Source: Flavobacteriaceae bacterium
Lineage (GTDB): Bacteria; Bacteroidota; Bacteroidia; Flavobacteriales; Flavobacteriaceae
Direction of reading: 5' to 3'
Length of the DNA: 64,000 bases
NCBI GenBank assembly: GCA_023264015.1
Contig: JALQTJ010000002.1
Location: 62,001-126,000 of the forward strand
Below, piece after piece: positions 18,366-27,391 of this stretch. A program made the translations under genes and the position numbers. How positions within the stretch are numbered: position 1 is the stretch's first letter; each line of letters begins with the position of its first letter. The notes under the pieces are model-generated. The model did not search any database and was not told the origin of the DNA. It saw only the letters and a list, made by a program, of their open reading frames with translations.

Positions 18366-18389
18366 GACCTCAAACGGCTTAAAATTACT

Positions 18390-18422
18390 ATCCATGTGCG
18401 CTCAGGTGCACATGGATTTTTT
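18390..18422 (+). terminator. Rho-independent terminator after acpP
   Basis: A perfect 10-bp stem (18390-18399 with 18408-18417, ATCCATGTGC/GCACATGGAT) with an 8-base loop is followed directly by a six-T run. It lies 24 bases after the acpP stop and 29 before fabF, so it can trim the abundant acpP message while some readthrough supplies fabF. Confidence 0.85.
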
Positions 18423-18451
18423 ATATCTTCAATCGAATAAACACGCTTGTA

Positions 18452-19708
18452 ATGAAGAACCTAAAACGTGTAGTGGTGACGGGAATGGGCGCGTTAACAC
18501 CCATAGGAAACACCCTCGAAACGTATTGGAATGCATTAATTGCAGGAAAGAGTGGAGCAGGAATGATAACGCGTTTCGACGCTGAAAAATTTAAAACACG
18601 CTTCGCCTGTGAACTAAAAGACTACGACGCGACGAATTATTTCGATCGTAAAGAAGCGCGCAAATTAGACCCATTTGCACAATATGCCATGATCGCGGCA
18701 GATGAAGCCATTGCGAACTCAGGCCTTGATTTAGAGAAGATCGATAAATACAGAACAGGTGTTATTTGGGGTGCCGGAATTGGAGGGCTTGAGACCTTTC
18801 AAAATGAAATCCTTGAGCACGCGAAGGGCGACGGAACACCGCGCTTTAATCCATTCTTTATCCCAAAGATGATTGCTGATATCGCCCCAGGGCACATCTC
18901 GATCAAACACGGGTTTATGGGGCCTAACTACACTACTGTGTCGGCATGTGCTTCTTCAGCCAACGCCATTATAGATGCGATGAATACCATCCGTTTGGGT
19001 TACTGCGATGTGGTTGTAACCGGCGGATCTGAGGCGGCTGTCAATATTGCCGGGGTGGCCGGATTCAATGCCATGCACGCCTTGTCAACGAACAACGAAT
19101 CTTTTGCAACAGCCTCGCGTCCTTTTGATGCGACTAGAGATGGTTTTGTGCTTGGGGAAGGAGCAGGTGCACTCATTCTAGAAGATTTGGATCATGCTTT
19201 AGCACGTGGAGCGAAAATCTACGCCGAAGTGATCGGCGGCGGCCTCTCTAGTGACGCTTATCACCTCACCGCTCCGCATCCAGAAGGAATCGGAGTAACT
19301 CGAGTGATTGAGAACTGCTTGAACGATGCGGGTATTACCCCTGAAGAGGTTGATGCCATCAATACGCACGGAACGTCAACTCCGCTAGGAGACGTTGCCG
19401 AGCTCAAAGCGATTACTAAAGTGTTTGGAGAACACGCTAAGAATATCAATATCAATTCTACCAAGTCGATGACAGGTCACCTGCTTGGGGCCGCTGGTGC
19501 GATTGAAGCGATTGCTTCTGTGCTATCGATTGAGCACGGAATCGTTCCGCCAACCATCAATCATTCAACGGTAGATGATCAAATTGATCCGAGCTTAAAC
19601 CTTACGTTGAACAAAGCTCAGAAAAGAGATGTTGAGGTGGTGATGAGCAACACCTTTGGTTTTGGCGGACACAACGCCTGTGTAGTACTCAGAAAACACA
19701 ACGCTTAA
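18452..19708 (+). CDS. fabF: 3-oxoacyl-ACP synthase II
   Basis: Condensing enzyme that elongates acyl-ACP with malonyl-ACP. The 418-residue thiolase-fold protein has the Cys-His-His triad: C166 (VSACASSANAI), H306 (NTHGTSTPLGD) and H343 (SMTGHLLGAAGA). N-terminal RVVVTGMGALTPIG is typical for FabF. The two-His arrangement rules out FabH. It follows acpP and precedes rnc, an order conserved in Flavobacteriales. No perfect -7 box was found between the terminator and its ATG, so expression may depend on readthrough. Confidence 0.96.
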   Translation: MKNLKRVVVTGMGALTPIGNTLETYWNALIAGKSGAGMITRFDAEKFKTRFACELKDYDATNYFDRKEARKLDPFAQYAMIAADEAIANSGLDLEKIDKYRTGVIWGAGIGGLETFQNEILEHAKGDGTPRFNPFFIPKMIADIAPGHISIKHGFMGPNYTTVSACASSANAIIDAMNTIRLGYCDVVVTGGSEAAVNIAGVAGFNAMHALSTNNESFATASRPFDATRDGFVLGEGAGALILEDLDHALARGAKIYAEVIGGGLSSDAYHLTAPHPEGIGVTRVIENCLNDAGITPEEVDAINTHGTSTPLGDVAELKAITKVFGEHAKNININSTKSMTGHLLGAAGAIEAIASVLSIEHGIVPPTINHSTVDDQIDPSLNLTLNKAQKRDVEVVMSNTFGFGGHNACVVLRKHNA

Positions 19709-19713
19709 GGTCT

Positions 19714-20460
19714 ATGAAATTTGGCCGTGCCTTTGAACGCTCTTCTACTTCAGATAAGGGTGAATTCAATGCGGCCATGAAAGCCATCTTAGGATTTAAG
19801 CCAAAAAACATCTCTTGGTACCAGCGGGCCTTTACGCATCGTTCTATGAATCAAAAGGACGAAAAAGGAAATCCGTTGAACTACGAGCGCTTAGAGTTTT
19901 TAGGAGACGCCATGTTAGGGGTGATCATTTCAAAGCACTTGTTTAAGGAGGTTCCTAACGGTAATGAGGGCTACCTCACCAAGATGCGCTCTAAGATTGT
20001 GAGTAGGCAGCACCTAAATGAACTAGGAAAGGAGCTTCAGCTGAACACCTACTTAGAGAGTAAGATAGGTCCTGAGCAATTTGGAGACAACATCTACGGC
20101 AACCTCTTTGAAGCGCTTGTAGGGGCTATTTACCTTGATAGAGGTCACGATTACTGTGAGCGTTTCATCCGCATGCGTGTGATCGATCCGCATGTAGATA
20201 TCGAGCGACTAGAAGGAAAGGTCATGTCGTACAAAAGCCTCATGATTGAGTGGTGTCAAAAACAGAAAAAAGATTTTCATTTTGAGATTGCCGAGGATCA
20301 AGGTGTTGACGACAGGCCGCATTTTTCGGTCAAATTCACCATCGACCAACGCGTGGTAAGTAGGGCGCGCGAGACCTCTAAAAAACGCGCAGAAGAGAAG
20401 GCGGCACAGAGAGCCTATTACGCTATGCAAGACCACATAAACGCTTCGAAGAATGGCTAA
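19714..20460 (+). CDS. rnc: Ribonuclease III
   Basis: Cleaves double-stranded RNA in rRNA and mRNA maturation. The 248 residues hold the RNase III signature ERLEFLGDAML (residues 58-68, with metal-ligand D65), the second acidic motif in NLFEALVGAIYLDRG, and a C-terminal double-stranded-RNA-binding domain from about residue 170 (SYKSLMIEWCQK ... ETSKKRAEEKAAQRAYY). It starts 5 bases after fabF and its last 8 bases overlap the next gene. Confidence 0.95.
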   Translation: MKFGRAFERSSTSDKGEFNAAMKAILGFKPKNISWYQRAFTHRSMNQKDEKGNPLNYERLEFLGDAMLGVIISKHLFKEVPNGNEGYLTKMRSKIVSRQHLNELGKELQLNTYLESKIGPEQFGDNIYGNLFEALVGAIYLDRGHDYCERFIRMRVIDPHVDIERLEGKVMSYKSLMIEWCQKQKKDFHFEIAEDQGVDDRPHFSVKFTIDQRVVSRARETSKKRAEEKAAQRAYYAMQDHINASKNG

Positions 20461-20917
20461 GCATATCTTAAAAGTGGCAGTCGATCAAGACGACACCGCC
20501 GTCATTGCTTTGCACAGCGAGTTGCCCGATTATCAAATGGCCTTTCGATTGAACAAAGAAATAGGGATAGGATTGAAGCGCGAAGCAGAAGACCTAGAAT
20601 ACGGTCAGGGGTATTTCTTTCCGTGGTATGCTTTCGATCATCAAAAACACTTTAGCCGCTACACCCTGATTCAAAATAAACTCAAAACCTCAGTTGACAC
20701 TAGTACACAAACCGATCTATTCTCGGCAAACGCCTTTGAATCAAACTATTATGTGCTTCCGGAGTACAAGCGTATCGACTATTTGCTCAAAATCGAAGGT
20801 GAATCTGAAGAGCAATTAACTCACATCTTAGAGAAACTTAAGGCACTTGATGAAATAGTTATGGCGTATGCCCTAAATTCGCAGCAAATCAAGTCAAAAA
20901 CGAACCTAATCTACTAA
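20453..20917 (+). CDS. IPExxxVDY family protein (unknown function)
   Basis: A 154-residue soluble protein of a family named after its motif, present here as LPEYKRIDYLLKI near residue 100. Function is not known. The family occurs in Bacteroidota and is nearly always found between rnc and pyk, as here, overlapping rnc by 8 bases and ending 4 bases before pyk. The sequence is mixed alpha/beta with aromatic-rich segments (YFFPWYAFDHQKHFSRY) and has no signal peptide or membrane segment. Context suggests expression together with RNase III and pyruvate kinase but gives no clear role. Confidence 0.85.
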   Translation: MAKHILKVAVDQDDTAVIALHSELPDYQMAFRLNKEIGIGLKREAEDLEYGQGYFFPWYAFDHQKHFSRYTLIQNKLKTSVDTSTQTDLFSANAFESNYYVLPEYKRIDYLLKIEGESEEQLTHILEKLKALDEIVMAYALNSQQIKSKTNLIY

Positions 20918-20921
20918 TCAC

Positions 20922-22346
20922 ATGACTTTGAAAAAAACCAAGATACTTGCGACCCTCGGCCCTGCAACGTCTTCTAAAGAGGTACTGAAAGAAATGATGC
21001 TTGCCGGAGCGGATGTTTTTCGTTTGAATTTTTCTCACGCCGATTACGAAGGAGTTAAAGAAAAGGTGCGCATTATTCGTGAATTGAATCAAGAATTAGG
21101 TCGTAATACAGGAATTCTGGCGGATCTTCAAGGACCCAAGCTCAGAGTCGGCGCCATGAAAGAAGGCGTCGTTCTAGAGCCAGGAGATAAGATTGCATTT
21201 AAGACCGGAGAGCGTTTTGAAGGAGACGCCAACGCGGCCTACATGACCTATGAGGCTTTTCCTAGAGATGTGAAGCCAGGAGAGCGCATTTTGCTTGATG
21301 ACGGTAAGCTTATTTTCAAAGTGCTCGACACGAATAAAGTAGATACGGTAACTGCTGAGGTAGTTCAAGGGGGTCCTTTGAAGTCTAACAAAGGAGTAAA
21401 CCTGCCTAACACCGCTATTTCTTTGCCTGCACTCACCGAGAAAGATATTGAAGATGCCATTTTCGCCATCTCTTTAGAGGTAGATTGGATGGCCCTTTCA
21501 TTCGTTCGTCACGCACAAGATATCAAAGACTTACAAGAGCTTATCGCTAAGCATTCTTCTTACAAGATTCCGATCATTTCAAAAATCGAGAAGCCAGAGG
21601 CAATCACCAACATTGACGAAATTGTCGCACATAGTGACGGTATCATGGTGGCTCGAGGAGACCTAGGGGTTGAAGTTCCGGCAGAAGAAGTTCCGCTATT
21701 GCAGAAACAGCTCGTTCAAAAATCTAAAGAGGCCAGAATCCCCGTTGTCATTGCGACCCAGATGATGGAAACGATGATGGATAGCCTCACTCCTACACGC
21801 GCTGAGGTAAATGATGTTGGGAACTCGGTGATGGACGGTGCAGATGCAGTAATGCTTTCAGGCGAAACCTCTGTGGGTAAGTACCCCGTGCAGGTAGTTG
21901 CCAAGATGGCGGCTATTATTCGTGCGGTTGAAAATGTAGAGACGGTATGCCGTCCGACAGCACTGCCGCGTCTCAAGACAGAGCGTTTTATCACTAAGGC
22001 GGTGTGTTATCACGCGGCTGTAATGGCCACTGAAATCCAAGCCAAGGTGATCGGAACATTAACCAATTCAGGATACACGGCTTTTCAGGTTTCTGCATGG
22101 CGTCCGAATTCTTATATATTGGCGTTCACCGATAACAAGCACATTTTGGGCCGTTTGAATCTGCTTTGGGGAGTATACGCCTTCTATTACGACAAGTACA
22201 GTTCTACAGACACTACGGTGACAGACATCAATCAGATGGCGAAAGACAAAGGCTTCTTAGAAACGGGAGACATGGCGATTACGCTCACCTCGGTTCCTAT
22301 TGAAGAAAAAGGAATGGTCAACAGTCTACGGGTTACCCAAATCTAG
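20922..22346 (+). CDS. pyk: Pyruvate kinase
   Basis: Final glycolytic step, phosphoenolpyruvate plus ADP to pyruvate plus ATP. The 474 residues contain TKILATLGPAT at the N-terminus, RLNFSHADYEG, the catalytic/metal segment ISKIEKPEAITN and GIMVARGDLGVE, then a C-terminal allosteric domain of normal length. No extra PEP-utiliser domain is attached. It follows the IPExxxVDY gene by 4 bases and precedes the CYTH gene by 2. Confidence 0.97.
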   Translation: MTLKKTKILATLGPATSSKEVLKEMMLAGADVFRLNFSHADYEGVKEKVRIIRELNQELGRNTGILADLQGPKLRVGAMKEGVVLEPGDKIAFKTGERFEGDANAAYMTYEAFPRDVKPGERILLDDGKLIFKVLDTNKVDTVTAEVVQGGPLKSNKGVNLPNTAISLPALTEKDIEDAIFAISLEVDWMALSFVRHAQDIKDLQELIAKHSSYKIPIISKIEKPEAITNIDEIVAHSDGIMVARGDLGVEVPAEEVPLLQKQLVQKSKEARIPVVIATQMMETMMDSLTPTRAEVNDVGNSVMDGADAVMLSGETSVGKYPVQVVAKMAAIIRAVENVETVCRPTALPRLKTERFITKAVCYHAAVMATEIQAKVIGTLTNSGYTAFQVSAWRPNSYILAFTDNKHILGRLNLLWGVYAFYYDKYSSTDTTVTDINQMAKDKGFLETGDMAITLTSVPIEEKGMVNSLRVTQI

Positions 22347-22348
22347 AA

Positions 22349-22837
22349 ATGCCTCTAGAGGTCGAAAAAAAGTTTTTAGTAAAGCCCGAAGTTTTGAAGG
22401 CTGAAATTGAGCTCGAAAAGCTTGAAGCCAAGGCCTTAAAACAGGCCTATCTCGCTTCTTCTTCAACGGCTGTAGTGCGTGTTCGACGCGACGAACAAAA
22501 AGCTTTCTTAACAGTGAAGCAAAGGGCCTCAGGCGTGAAACGCATTGAGGTAGAGCGTGAGCTCACTATTGCCGAAGCCGAAGAATTGTTCGAGTTATGC
22601 CCTTCATCTTTAGTAGAAAAGCAGCGCTATTACATTCCCTTCAATGAGCTGACCATTGAGCTCGACGTCTTCTTGGGAGCAAATGAAGGACTGGTAGTGG
22701 CAGAGGTTGAATTTTCAGATGAGCAGCAAGCTCAATCTTTTATGCCGCCTTCTTGGTTCTCAGATGAGGTTAGTGCAGACCATAGGTACTACAATCATTA
22801 TTTGAGTGAGCACCCTTATTCGAGCTGGAAGGCTTAA
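22349..22837 (+). CDS. CYTH-domain protein (triphosphate tunnel metalloenzyme-like)
   Basis: A 162-residue protein with the CYTH N-terminal signature EVEKKFLV (residues 4-11, ExExK) and alternating charged strands (RVRRDEQKAFLTVKQR, KRIEVERELT, LDVFLGANEGLVVAEVEF) that line the acidic/basic tunnel of triphosphate tunnel enzymes. Members hydrolyse inorganic triphosphate or nucleoside/thiamine triphosphates, so an inorganic triphosphatase is the likely activity but the substrate is not proven by sequence. Its TAA stop and the convergent pheS stop share the palindrome TTAA. Confidence 0.87.
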   Translation: MPLEVEKKFLVKPEVLKAEIELEKLEAKALKQAYLASSSTAVVRVRRDEQKAFLTVKQRASGVKRIEVERELTIAEAEELFELCPSSLVEKQRYYIPFNELTIELDVFLGANEGLVVAEVEFSDEQQAQSFMPPSWFSDEVSADHRYYNHYLSEHPYSSWKA

Positions 22838-23856
22838 ACGACTCCCTTGAACTGGTCTAAAAAGCGCATGTCATTTTCACTTAACATGCGGATATCTGGA
22901 ATTTGGTACAGCAGAAGCGCGATCCGATCAATCCCCATACCGAACGCATATCCGGAGTATACCTCTGGATCGATTCCGCAGTTGCGCAATACATTAGGGT
23001 CAACCATTCCACAGCCCATAATTTCCAACCAACCTGTACCCTTGGTCATTCGGTAGTCGGTCTCTGTTTCTAATCCCCAATATACATCTACCTCTGCGCT
23101 TGGCTCGGTGAAGGGGAAGTAAGAGGGGCGAAGTCTGATTTTAGACTTTCCAAAGAGCTTAGTGGTGAAGTATTGTAAGGTTTGCTTGAGATCGGCGAAT
23201 GAGACGTCTTTGTCGATATACAACCCTTCAATTTGATGAAAGAAGCAATGCGATCGTGCTGAGATATCCTCGTTGCGGTACACTCTACCCGGAGAAATGG
23301 TGCGAATAGGAGGTTGATGCTCTTCCATATGGCGCACTTGAACCGATGAGGTATGGGTGCGAAGCAGTATGTCTGGATTGGTCTGAATAAAAAAGGTGTC
23401 TTGCATGTCTCTTGCTGGATGGTAGTCAGGCAAGTTCAATGCGGTAAAATTGTGCCAATCGTCTTCAATTTCGGGCCCCTCTGACACCCCAAATCCGATA
23501 GAAGAAAAAATATCGACGATCTTATTTCTTACAATACTGATGGGGTGACGACTCCCCAATTCGTAAGGAAATCCTGGTCTACTAAGATCTAATGCAGGCC
23601 CTGCAGAAGGAGCATTAGTGGCAGCACTCTCGTGCTTGAGTTGCTCTACCTTTTCAGTGGCGGCTTGCTTAAGTCTGTTGATGGCTTGACCCACTGATTT
23701 ACGCTCAGAAGCCTCTACATTCTTAAAGGACGCGAATAAATCGTTCAGCTTTCCTTTCTTACCGAGGTATTCAATCCTAAACGCTTCAATCTCTTTTGGA
23801 TCGTTACTCTGAAAGGCCTCAACCTGTTTTACTAATTCTTCGATTTGAGCAATCAT
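22834..23856 (-). CDS. pheS: Phenylalanine-tRNA ligase alpha subunit
   Basis: Class II aminoacyl-tRNA synthetase catalytic subunit, 340 residues. An N-terminal coiled-coil tRNA-binding region (to about residue 85, rich in E/K) is followed by the catalytic core: HPISIVRNKIVDIF, motif 2 RTHTSSVQVRHM and RISPGRVYRNE-like TISPGRVYRNEDIS, and motif 3 YAFGMGIDRIALLLY. The beta subunit gene pheT is not in the window. It is monocistronic here, divergent from the small secreted-protein gene with 138 bases between starts. Confidence 0.96.
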   Translation of the reverse strand: MIAQIEELVKQVEAFQSNDPKEIEAFRIEYLGKKGKLNDLFASFKNVEASERKSVGQAINRLKQAATEKVEQLKHESAATNAPSAGPALDLSRPGFPYELGSRHPISIVRNKIVDIFSSIGFGVSEGPEIEDDWHNFTALNLPDYHPARDMQDTFFIQTNPDILLRTHTSSVQVRHMEEHQPPIRTISPGRVYRNEDISARSHCFFHQIEGLYIDKDVSFADLKQTLQYFTTKLFGKSKIRLRPSYFPFTEPSAEVDVYWGLETETDYRMTKGTGWLEIMGCGMVDPNVLRNCGIDPEVYSGYAFGMGIDRIALLLYQIPDIRMLSENDMRFLDQFKGVV

Positions 23857-23994
23857 CGCCTCGTTTTTGGGGCTTTAAAAGTAGTAAAGGATTTTCAAAG
23901 ACTCTAACTAGAAGGGCTTCTAATCGTTAAAACAGTCCCGATAGCTTTGCACGCCACGTTCATAGGGTTATCTTTATGATACTTATTTAATAGA

Positions 23995-24315
23995 ATGAAT
24001 CTTTTAACGCCATCACGTTTTCAATCCATTATCGCAGCGATTTTTTTGCTGATGTTTTGTGCGTCGGAGTGCTCGATTTATGCCTTTGATGTCGGTGATG
24101 ACTTAGTGCAATTAGAGCGAGAATCAGAAGACACGAATGACACCGATGAGACCTCTGAAATCAAAGACCAGTTAAAGGATGTGTTTTATGAAGACGAGGC
24201 TAGAAATGATCACTTTATAGCGGGCCATTCAGCGTTTTTTTCTTCTAAGCCCGCAGAAAAAACCTCTTTAGGTATGTGTGAGACCTTGTATGATCCGCCC
24301 GAGCAAAACGCTTAA
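23995..24315 (+). CDS. Small secreted acidic protein of unknown function
   Basis: A 106-residue protein that I do not recognise. It begins with a likely signal sequence (IIAAIFLLMFCASECSIYAFD) and continues as a short, very acidic segment (LERESEDTNDTDETSEIKDQ) with no repeats or membrane span. Two Cys lie in the signal region and one near the C-terminus. The ATG is followed 41 bases after its stop by the SulP transporter ATG, so cotranscription is likely. A near-consensus TATCTTTA lies about 17 bases before the start. Real-gene evidence is moderate: plausible signal peptide, codon use like its neighbours and position upstream of the transporter. Confidence 0.6.
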   Translation: MNLLTPSRFQSIIAAIFLLMFCASECSIYAFDVGDDLVQLERESEDTNDTDETSEIKDQLKDVFYEDEARNDHFIAGHSAFFSSKPAEKTSLGMCETLYDPPEQNA

Positions 24316-24356
24316 TCCGGTCTAAAAATTCAACGTCTTACTTAACCTAATTTATC

Positions 24357-25937
24357 ATGTTTAAAAGTTTAAAGGCAGACTTTCCTGCCAGTATTGTAGT
24401 ATTTTTTGTTGCCCTGCCTTTGTGTTTGGGTATTGCCTTGGCCTCAGGAGCCCCATTGTTTTCGGGTCTTATCGCGGGAATTGTTGGAGGTATAGTGGTG
24501 GGTGCCATAAGTGGATCTCAGGTAGGGGTAAGTGGACCGGCTGCCGGTCTTGCCGCCATTGTCTTATCGGCCATTACTGCTTTTGGCGACTTCAGAATTT
24601 TCTTGGTTGCTGTAGTAATTGCTGGGGTCTTACAAGTGTTATTGGGGATAGCAAAGGCGGGAATCATCGGATATTTCTTTCCTTCTTCTGTAATCAAAGG
24701 GATGCTTACAGGGATAGGGATCATTATCATACTCAAACAAATCCCACATTTCTTCGGTTATGATGCCGATTGGATTGGTGACGATGCTTTCGTAGAAGGA
24801 AGCGGTTCGAACACCTTTCAAACACTGTTCGATACTTTAGATTTCATCAGTCCTGGAGCCACATTGATTGGGTTCATAGGCCTAGCTATCATGTTATTGT
24901 GGGATAAGGTTTTGGCTAAAAAGGCCAGAATTTTTACCATTATTCAAGGTCCAATCGTTGCGGTGGCTTTAGGTATTGTTTACGCCATAGTAACAAAAGA
25001 CAACAGTACATGGGCAATTTCGGGTGAACACCTGGTGAGTGTTCCGGTTTTTGAGTCCTTCGCAGATTTCACGGGTCAATTCACAACCCCCGCTTTTTCT
25101 ATGATAGCAAGCAAAGAAGTATGGATTGTTGCCTTTACTATTGCCTTGGTGGCGAGTCTTGAGACCCTTCTGAGTGTAGAGGCCACAGACAAACTAGACC
25201 CGCATAAACGAGTCACTCCAACCAATAGAGAGCTTGTTGCGCAAGGTATCGGAAACATATGTTCAGGACTCGTAGGAGGCCTTCCGGTTACCCAGGTTAT
25301 TGTGCGAAGCTCAGCGAATATTCAGTCTAAAAACGAGACGAAGCTTTCGGCAATTATTCATGGCTTTTTACTGTTGATCGCTGTCATTCTTATGCCAAGG
25401 GTGTTGAACATGATTCCTTTGTCTGTGCTTGCAGCAGTGTTGTTGGTGGTGGGTTACAAATTGGCCAAATTGAGCCTTTTCAAAAAGATGTTCAAGCTCG
25501 GAACAAAGCAGTTTGCCCCATTCATTGTGACTGTACTGGGAATCATTTTTACAGATCTTTTGGTAGGGATTTCTCTAGGATTGGCGGTAGGGGTAATTGT
25601 CATCTTGTATTACAGCTTTAAAAACTCACACTTCTTGCATTTAGAGGATGCTAAAGCGGATGCAAAATCGTATAAAATGACGCTAGCCGAAGAAGTCACC
25701 TTTTTCAATAAGGGAGCTATTTTGGATGCTTTAGAACGACTTCCGAATGACGCCTCTGTGGAGATTGATGTACGTAAAACGCAATATCTCGATTACGATA
25801 TTGTAGAGATCTTGCAAGACTTTGGCTATAAGGCTAAAGAACGCAACATCAATCTGAAGGTAGTCTCTCAACGAGGGGTGGTAGAAGACCTCGATAAATT
25901 AGTAAGCTTTTTTACAGAGCCTTATAAAGGGGCTTAA
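24357..25937 (+). CDS. SulP-family inorganic anion transporter with STAS domain, probably bicarbonate
   Basis: A 526-residue inner-membrane transporter. N-terminal ADFPASIVVFFVALPLCLG and following glycine-rich helices (about 10-12 membrane segments to residue ~430) are SulP family; the cytoplasmic C-terminus from about residue 440 is a STAS domain (EEVTFFNKGAILDAL, VEIDVRKTQYLDYDI). SulP proteins move sulfate, bicarbonate or other anions. The convergent neighbour five bases away is a beta-carbonic anhydrase, and that pairing is typical of bicarbonate importers, so bicarbonate is the best substrate guess. It follows the small secreted-protein gene. Confidence 0.9.
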   Translation: MFKSLKADFPASIVVFFVALPLCLGIALASGAPLFSGLIAGIVGGIVVGAISGSQVGVSGPAAGLAAIVLSAITAFGDFRIFLVAVVIAGVLQVLLGIAKAGIIGYFFPSSVIKGMLTGIGIIIILKQIPHFFGYDADWIGDDAFVEGSGSNTFQTLFDTLDFISPGATLIGFIGLAIMLLWDKVLAKKARIFTIIQGPIVAVALGIVYAIVTKDNSTWAISGEHLVSVPVFESFADFTGQFTTPAFSMIASKEVWIVAFTIALVASLETLLSVEATDKLDPHKRVTPTNRELVAQGIGNICSGLVGGLPVTQVIVRSSANIQSKNETKLSAIIHGFLLLIAVILMPRVLNMIPLSVLAAVLLVVGYKLAKLSLFKKMFKLGTKQFAPFIVTVLGIIFTDLLVGISLGLAVGVIVILYYSFKNSHFLHLEDAKADAKSYKMTLAEEVTFFNKGAILDALERLPNDASVEIDVRKTQYLDYDIVEILQDFGYKAKERNINLKVVSQRGVVEDLDKLVSFFTEPYKGA

Positions 25938-25942
25938 TAAGC

Positions 25943-26572
25943 CTATTCTATAAAGCTCACTTTACCGGTTTGTACATCGTACATGGCCCCAATGATTTTG
26001 ATAGCACCCTCTTGTTCCATGGTGCGCAGCACATTCGAATAGGTTCTGATGTTTTGAACGGTAAGCTTTACATTTTCAAGAGCCACTGCATCTACGAATT
26101 CGCTATTCTTCGAGTTGCGAAGCCCTGGATCTTGTGGCTCTTTGATATTGAGTACAGCGGGATTAATTTTTGAAAGCAAGGCGGTGAGATTACCGAGTTC
26201 GGCCTGATCACAAGCTCCCTTAACTGCGCCACAAGAAGTGTGCCCTAAGACCACAACAATTTTAGAACCGGCCAGCTTACAAGCAAATTCAAGGCTTCCT
26301 AAGATGTCGTCGTTAATTATGTTACCTGCGACTCTAGCGCTGAATATCGACCCAATACCCTGATCAAAGATAAGTGAGGTGGGTACTCTAGAATCGATAC
26401 AACCTACAATGCTGGCAAAAGGATATTGACCCTGTGCAGTCTGGATGACTTGCTGGTTGAGTTCTCGTTTGCGCTGTGTGCCATTGAGAAAACGTTGGTT
26501 TCCTTCTTTGAGCATTTCTAGCGCTTGTGTTGGAGTTATTTTAGACTGACTTTCAGCGGTTTGAGTAGGCAT
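25943..26572 (-). CDS. Beta-class carbonic anhydrase
   Basis: Interconverts CO2 and bicarbonate. The 209-residue protein has the beta-class zinc set C58, D60-R62 (GCIDSRVP), H111 and C114 (LGHTSCGAVKGA), with the typical ARVAGNII segment between. No obvious signal peptide, so cytoplasmic. The C-terminus is short and regular. It ends five bases from the end of the SulP gene, transcribed toward it, and together they form a CO2/bicarbonate handling unit, likely feeding carboxylases. Confidence 0.93.
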   Translation of the reverse strand: MPTQTAESQSKITPTQALEMLKEGNQRFLNGTQRKRELNQQVIQTAQGQYPFASIVGCIDSRVPTSLIFDQGIGSIFSARVAGNIINDDILGSLEFACKLAGSKIVVVLGHTSCGAVKGACDQAELGNLTALLSKINPAVLNIKEPQDPGLRNSKNSEFVDAVALENVKLTVQNIRTYSNVLRTMEQEGAIKIIGAMYDVQTGKVSFIE

Positions 26573-26629
26573 AGCAAAAGAGTTATTCTATAGGAAAGAT
26601 ATAACATTTTAAATTTTTGCCCTCAAGCT

Positions 26630-27391
26630 TCAGTTGTTCAGTTTTATCCGCCTTAATTCACGGTCGTTCATCCAGCCCGACTGTCCATTCGCGATTCGAA
26701 TATGGGTGTAGTCTTGATAGCGTTCTAGAAGTTGAACTTTAGTACCCTCATGAAGTTCAAATACTACCGGAGCCTCTGCTTTTGGCTCTGATAATACCAA
26801 TACTCTAGGGGCATAGATAATTGCAGATTGATCTTTTTCTGCAAGGTTTTTTGCTTTTAAAGTGAGCCCGAACACACCCAAGGCCAAGACGTAGAAAGTG
26901 ATTGAAGCGGTGAACCAAAGCCGCTTGCTCGTCTTTCTGTAGTACAAGAAGAGAACAAGACCAGCGACACCCAAAACTATACTGATCAATGCCCAAATCG
27001 TTGTCGATAGTGCAGAAAAGAAGCCTTTTACCACGCGTTGCCCAAGAGGCAATGGGAGTGGATCAATCTTATCTAAACGCTGATTTTCGGCAAAGGTGAG
27101 GTTATTTAAAATGCGCTCGTCTGTTGGGTCTACCAATAAGCCTCGTTCGTAGTAGAGGATGCTTGCAGCGGTGTTATTACTTTTAAAGTAGGCATTACCT
27201 AGATTGAGATAAAGTTCTGCCGAATGTATCCCTTGACCTAAAATAGTTTGATAAAGCGATATGGCTTCATCGTAGTTTTCAGCGACATAGGCTTCATTCG
27301 CCCGATCAAATAATTCATTCGGATCATCAGACTGCGCGAGCACGAAAGTCGCGCATAGAAGAAAAGCAAAAAGTATTCTTAGACGGCTCAT
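26630..27391 (-). CDS. batE: BatE: TPR protein with membrane helices and SH3-like domain
   Basis: Last gene of the Bat (Bacteroides aerotolerance) cluster, 253 residues. It has a signal peptide (ILFAFLLCATFVLAQ), two TPR units (ANEAYVAENYDEAISLYQ, LYLNLGNAYFKSNNTAASILYYERG), two hydrophobic helices near residues 130-180 and a C-terminal bacterial SH3-like domain (VLVLSEPKAEAPVVFELHEG ... SGWMNDRELR). It is likely periplasmic and anchored in the inner membrane. ATGA overlap with batD. Role beyond complex assembly or envelope stress is not established. Confidence 0.85.
   Translation of the reverse strand: MSRLRILFAFLLCATFVLAQSDDPNELFDRANEAYVAENYDEAISLYQTILGQGIHSAELYLNLGNAYFKSNNTAASILYYERGLLVDPTDERILNNLTFAENQRLDKIDPLPLPLGQRVVKGFFSALSTTIWALISIVLGVAGLVLFLYYRKTSKRLWFTASITFYVLALGVFGLTLKAKNLAEKDQSAIIYAPRVLVLSEPKAEAPVVFELHEGTKVQLLERYQDYTHIRIANGQSGWMNDRELRRIKLNN

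Noticed and set aside
18394-18585. Small ORF overlapping the acpP terminator and fabF
   Set aside because: It is out of frame with fabF, spans the terminator stem and has no recognisable protein pattern.
24422-24763. 113-residue ORF inside the SulP gene
   Set aside because: Out-of-frame shadow of the transporter; Cys/Trp-rich composition is an artefact of hydrophobic codons read in another frame.
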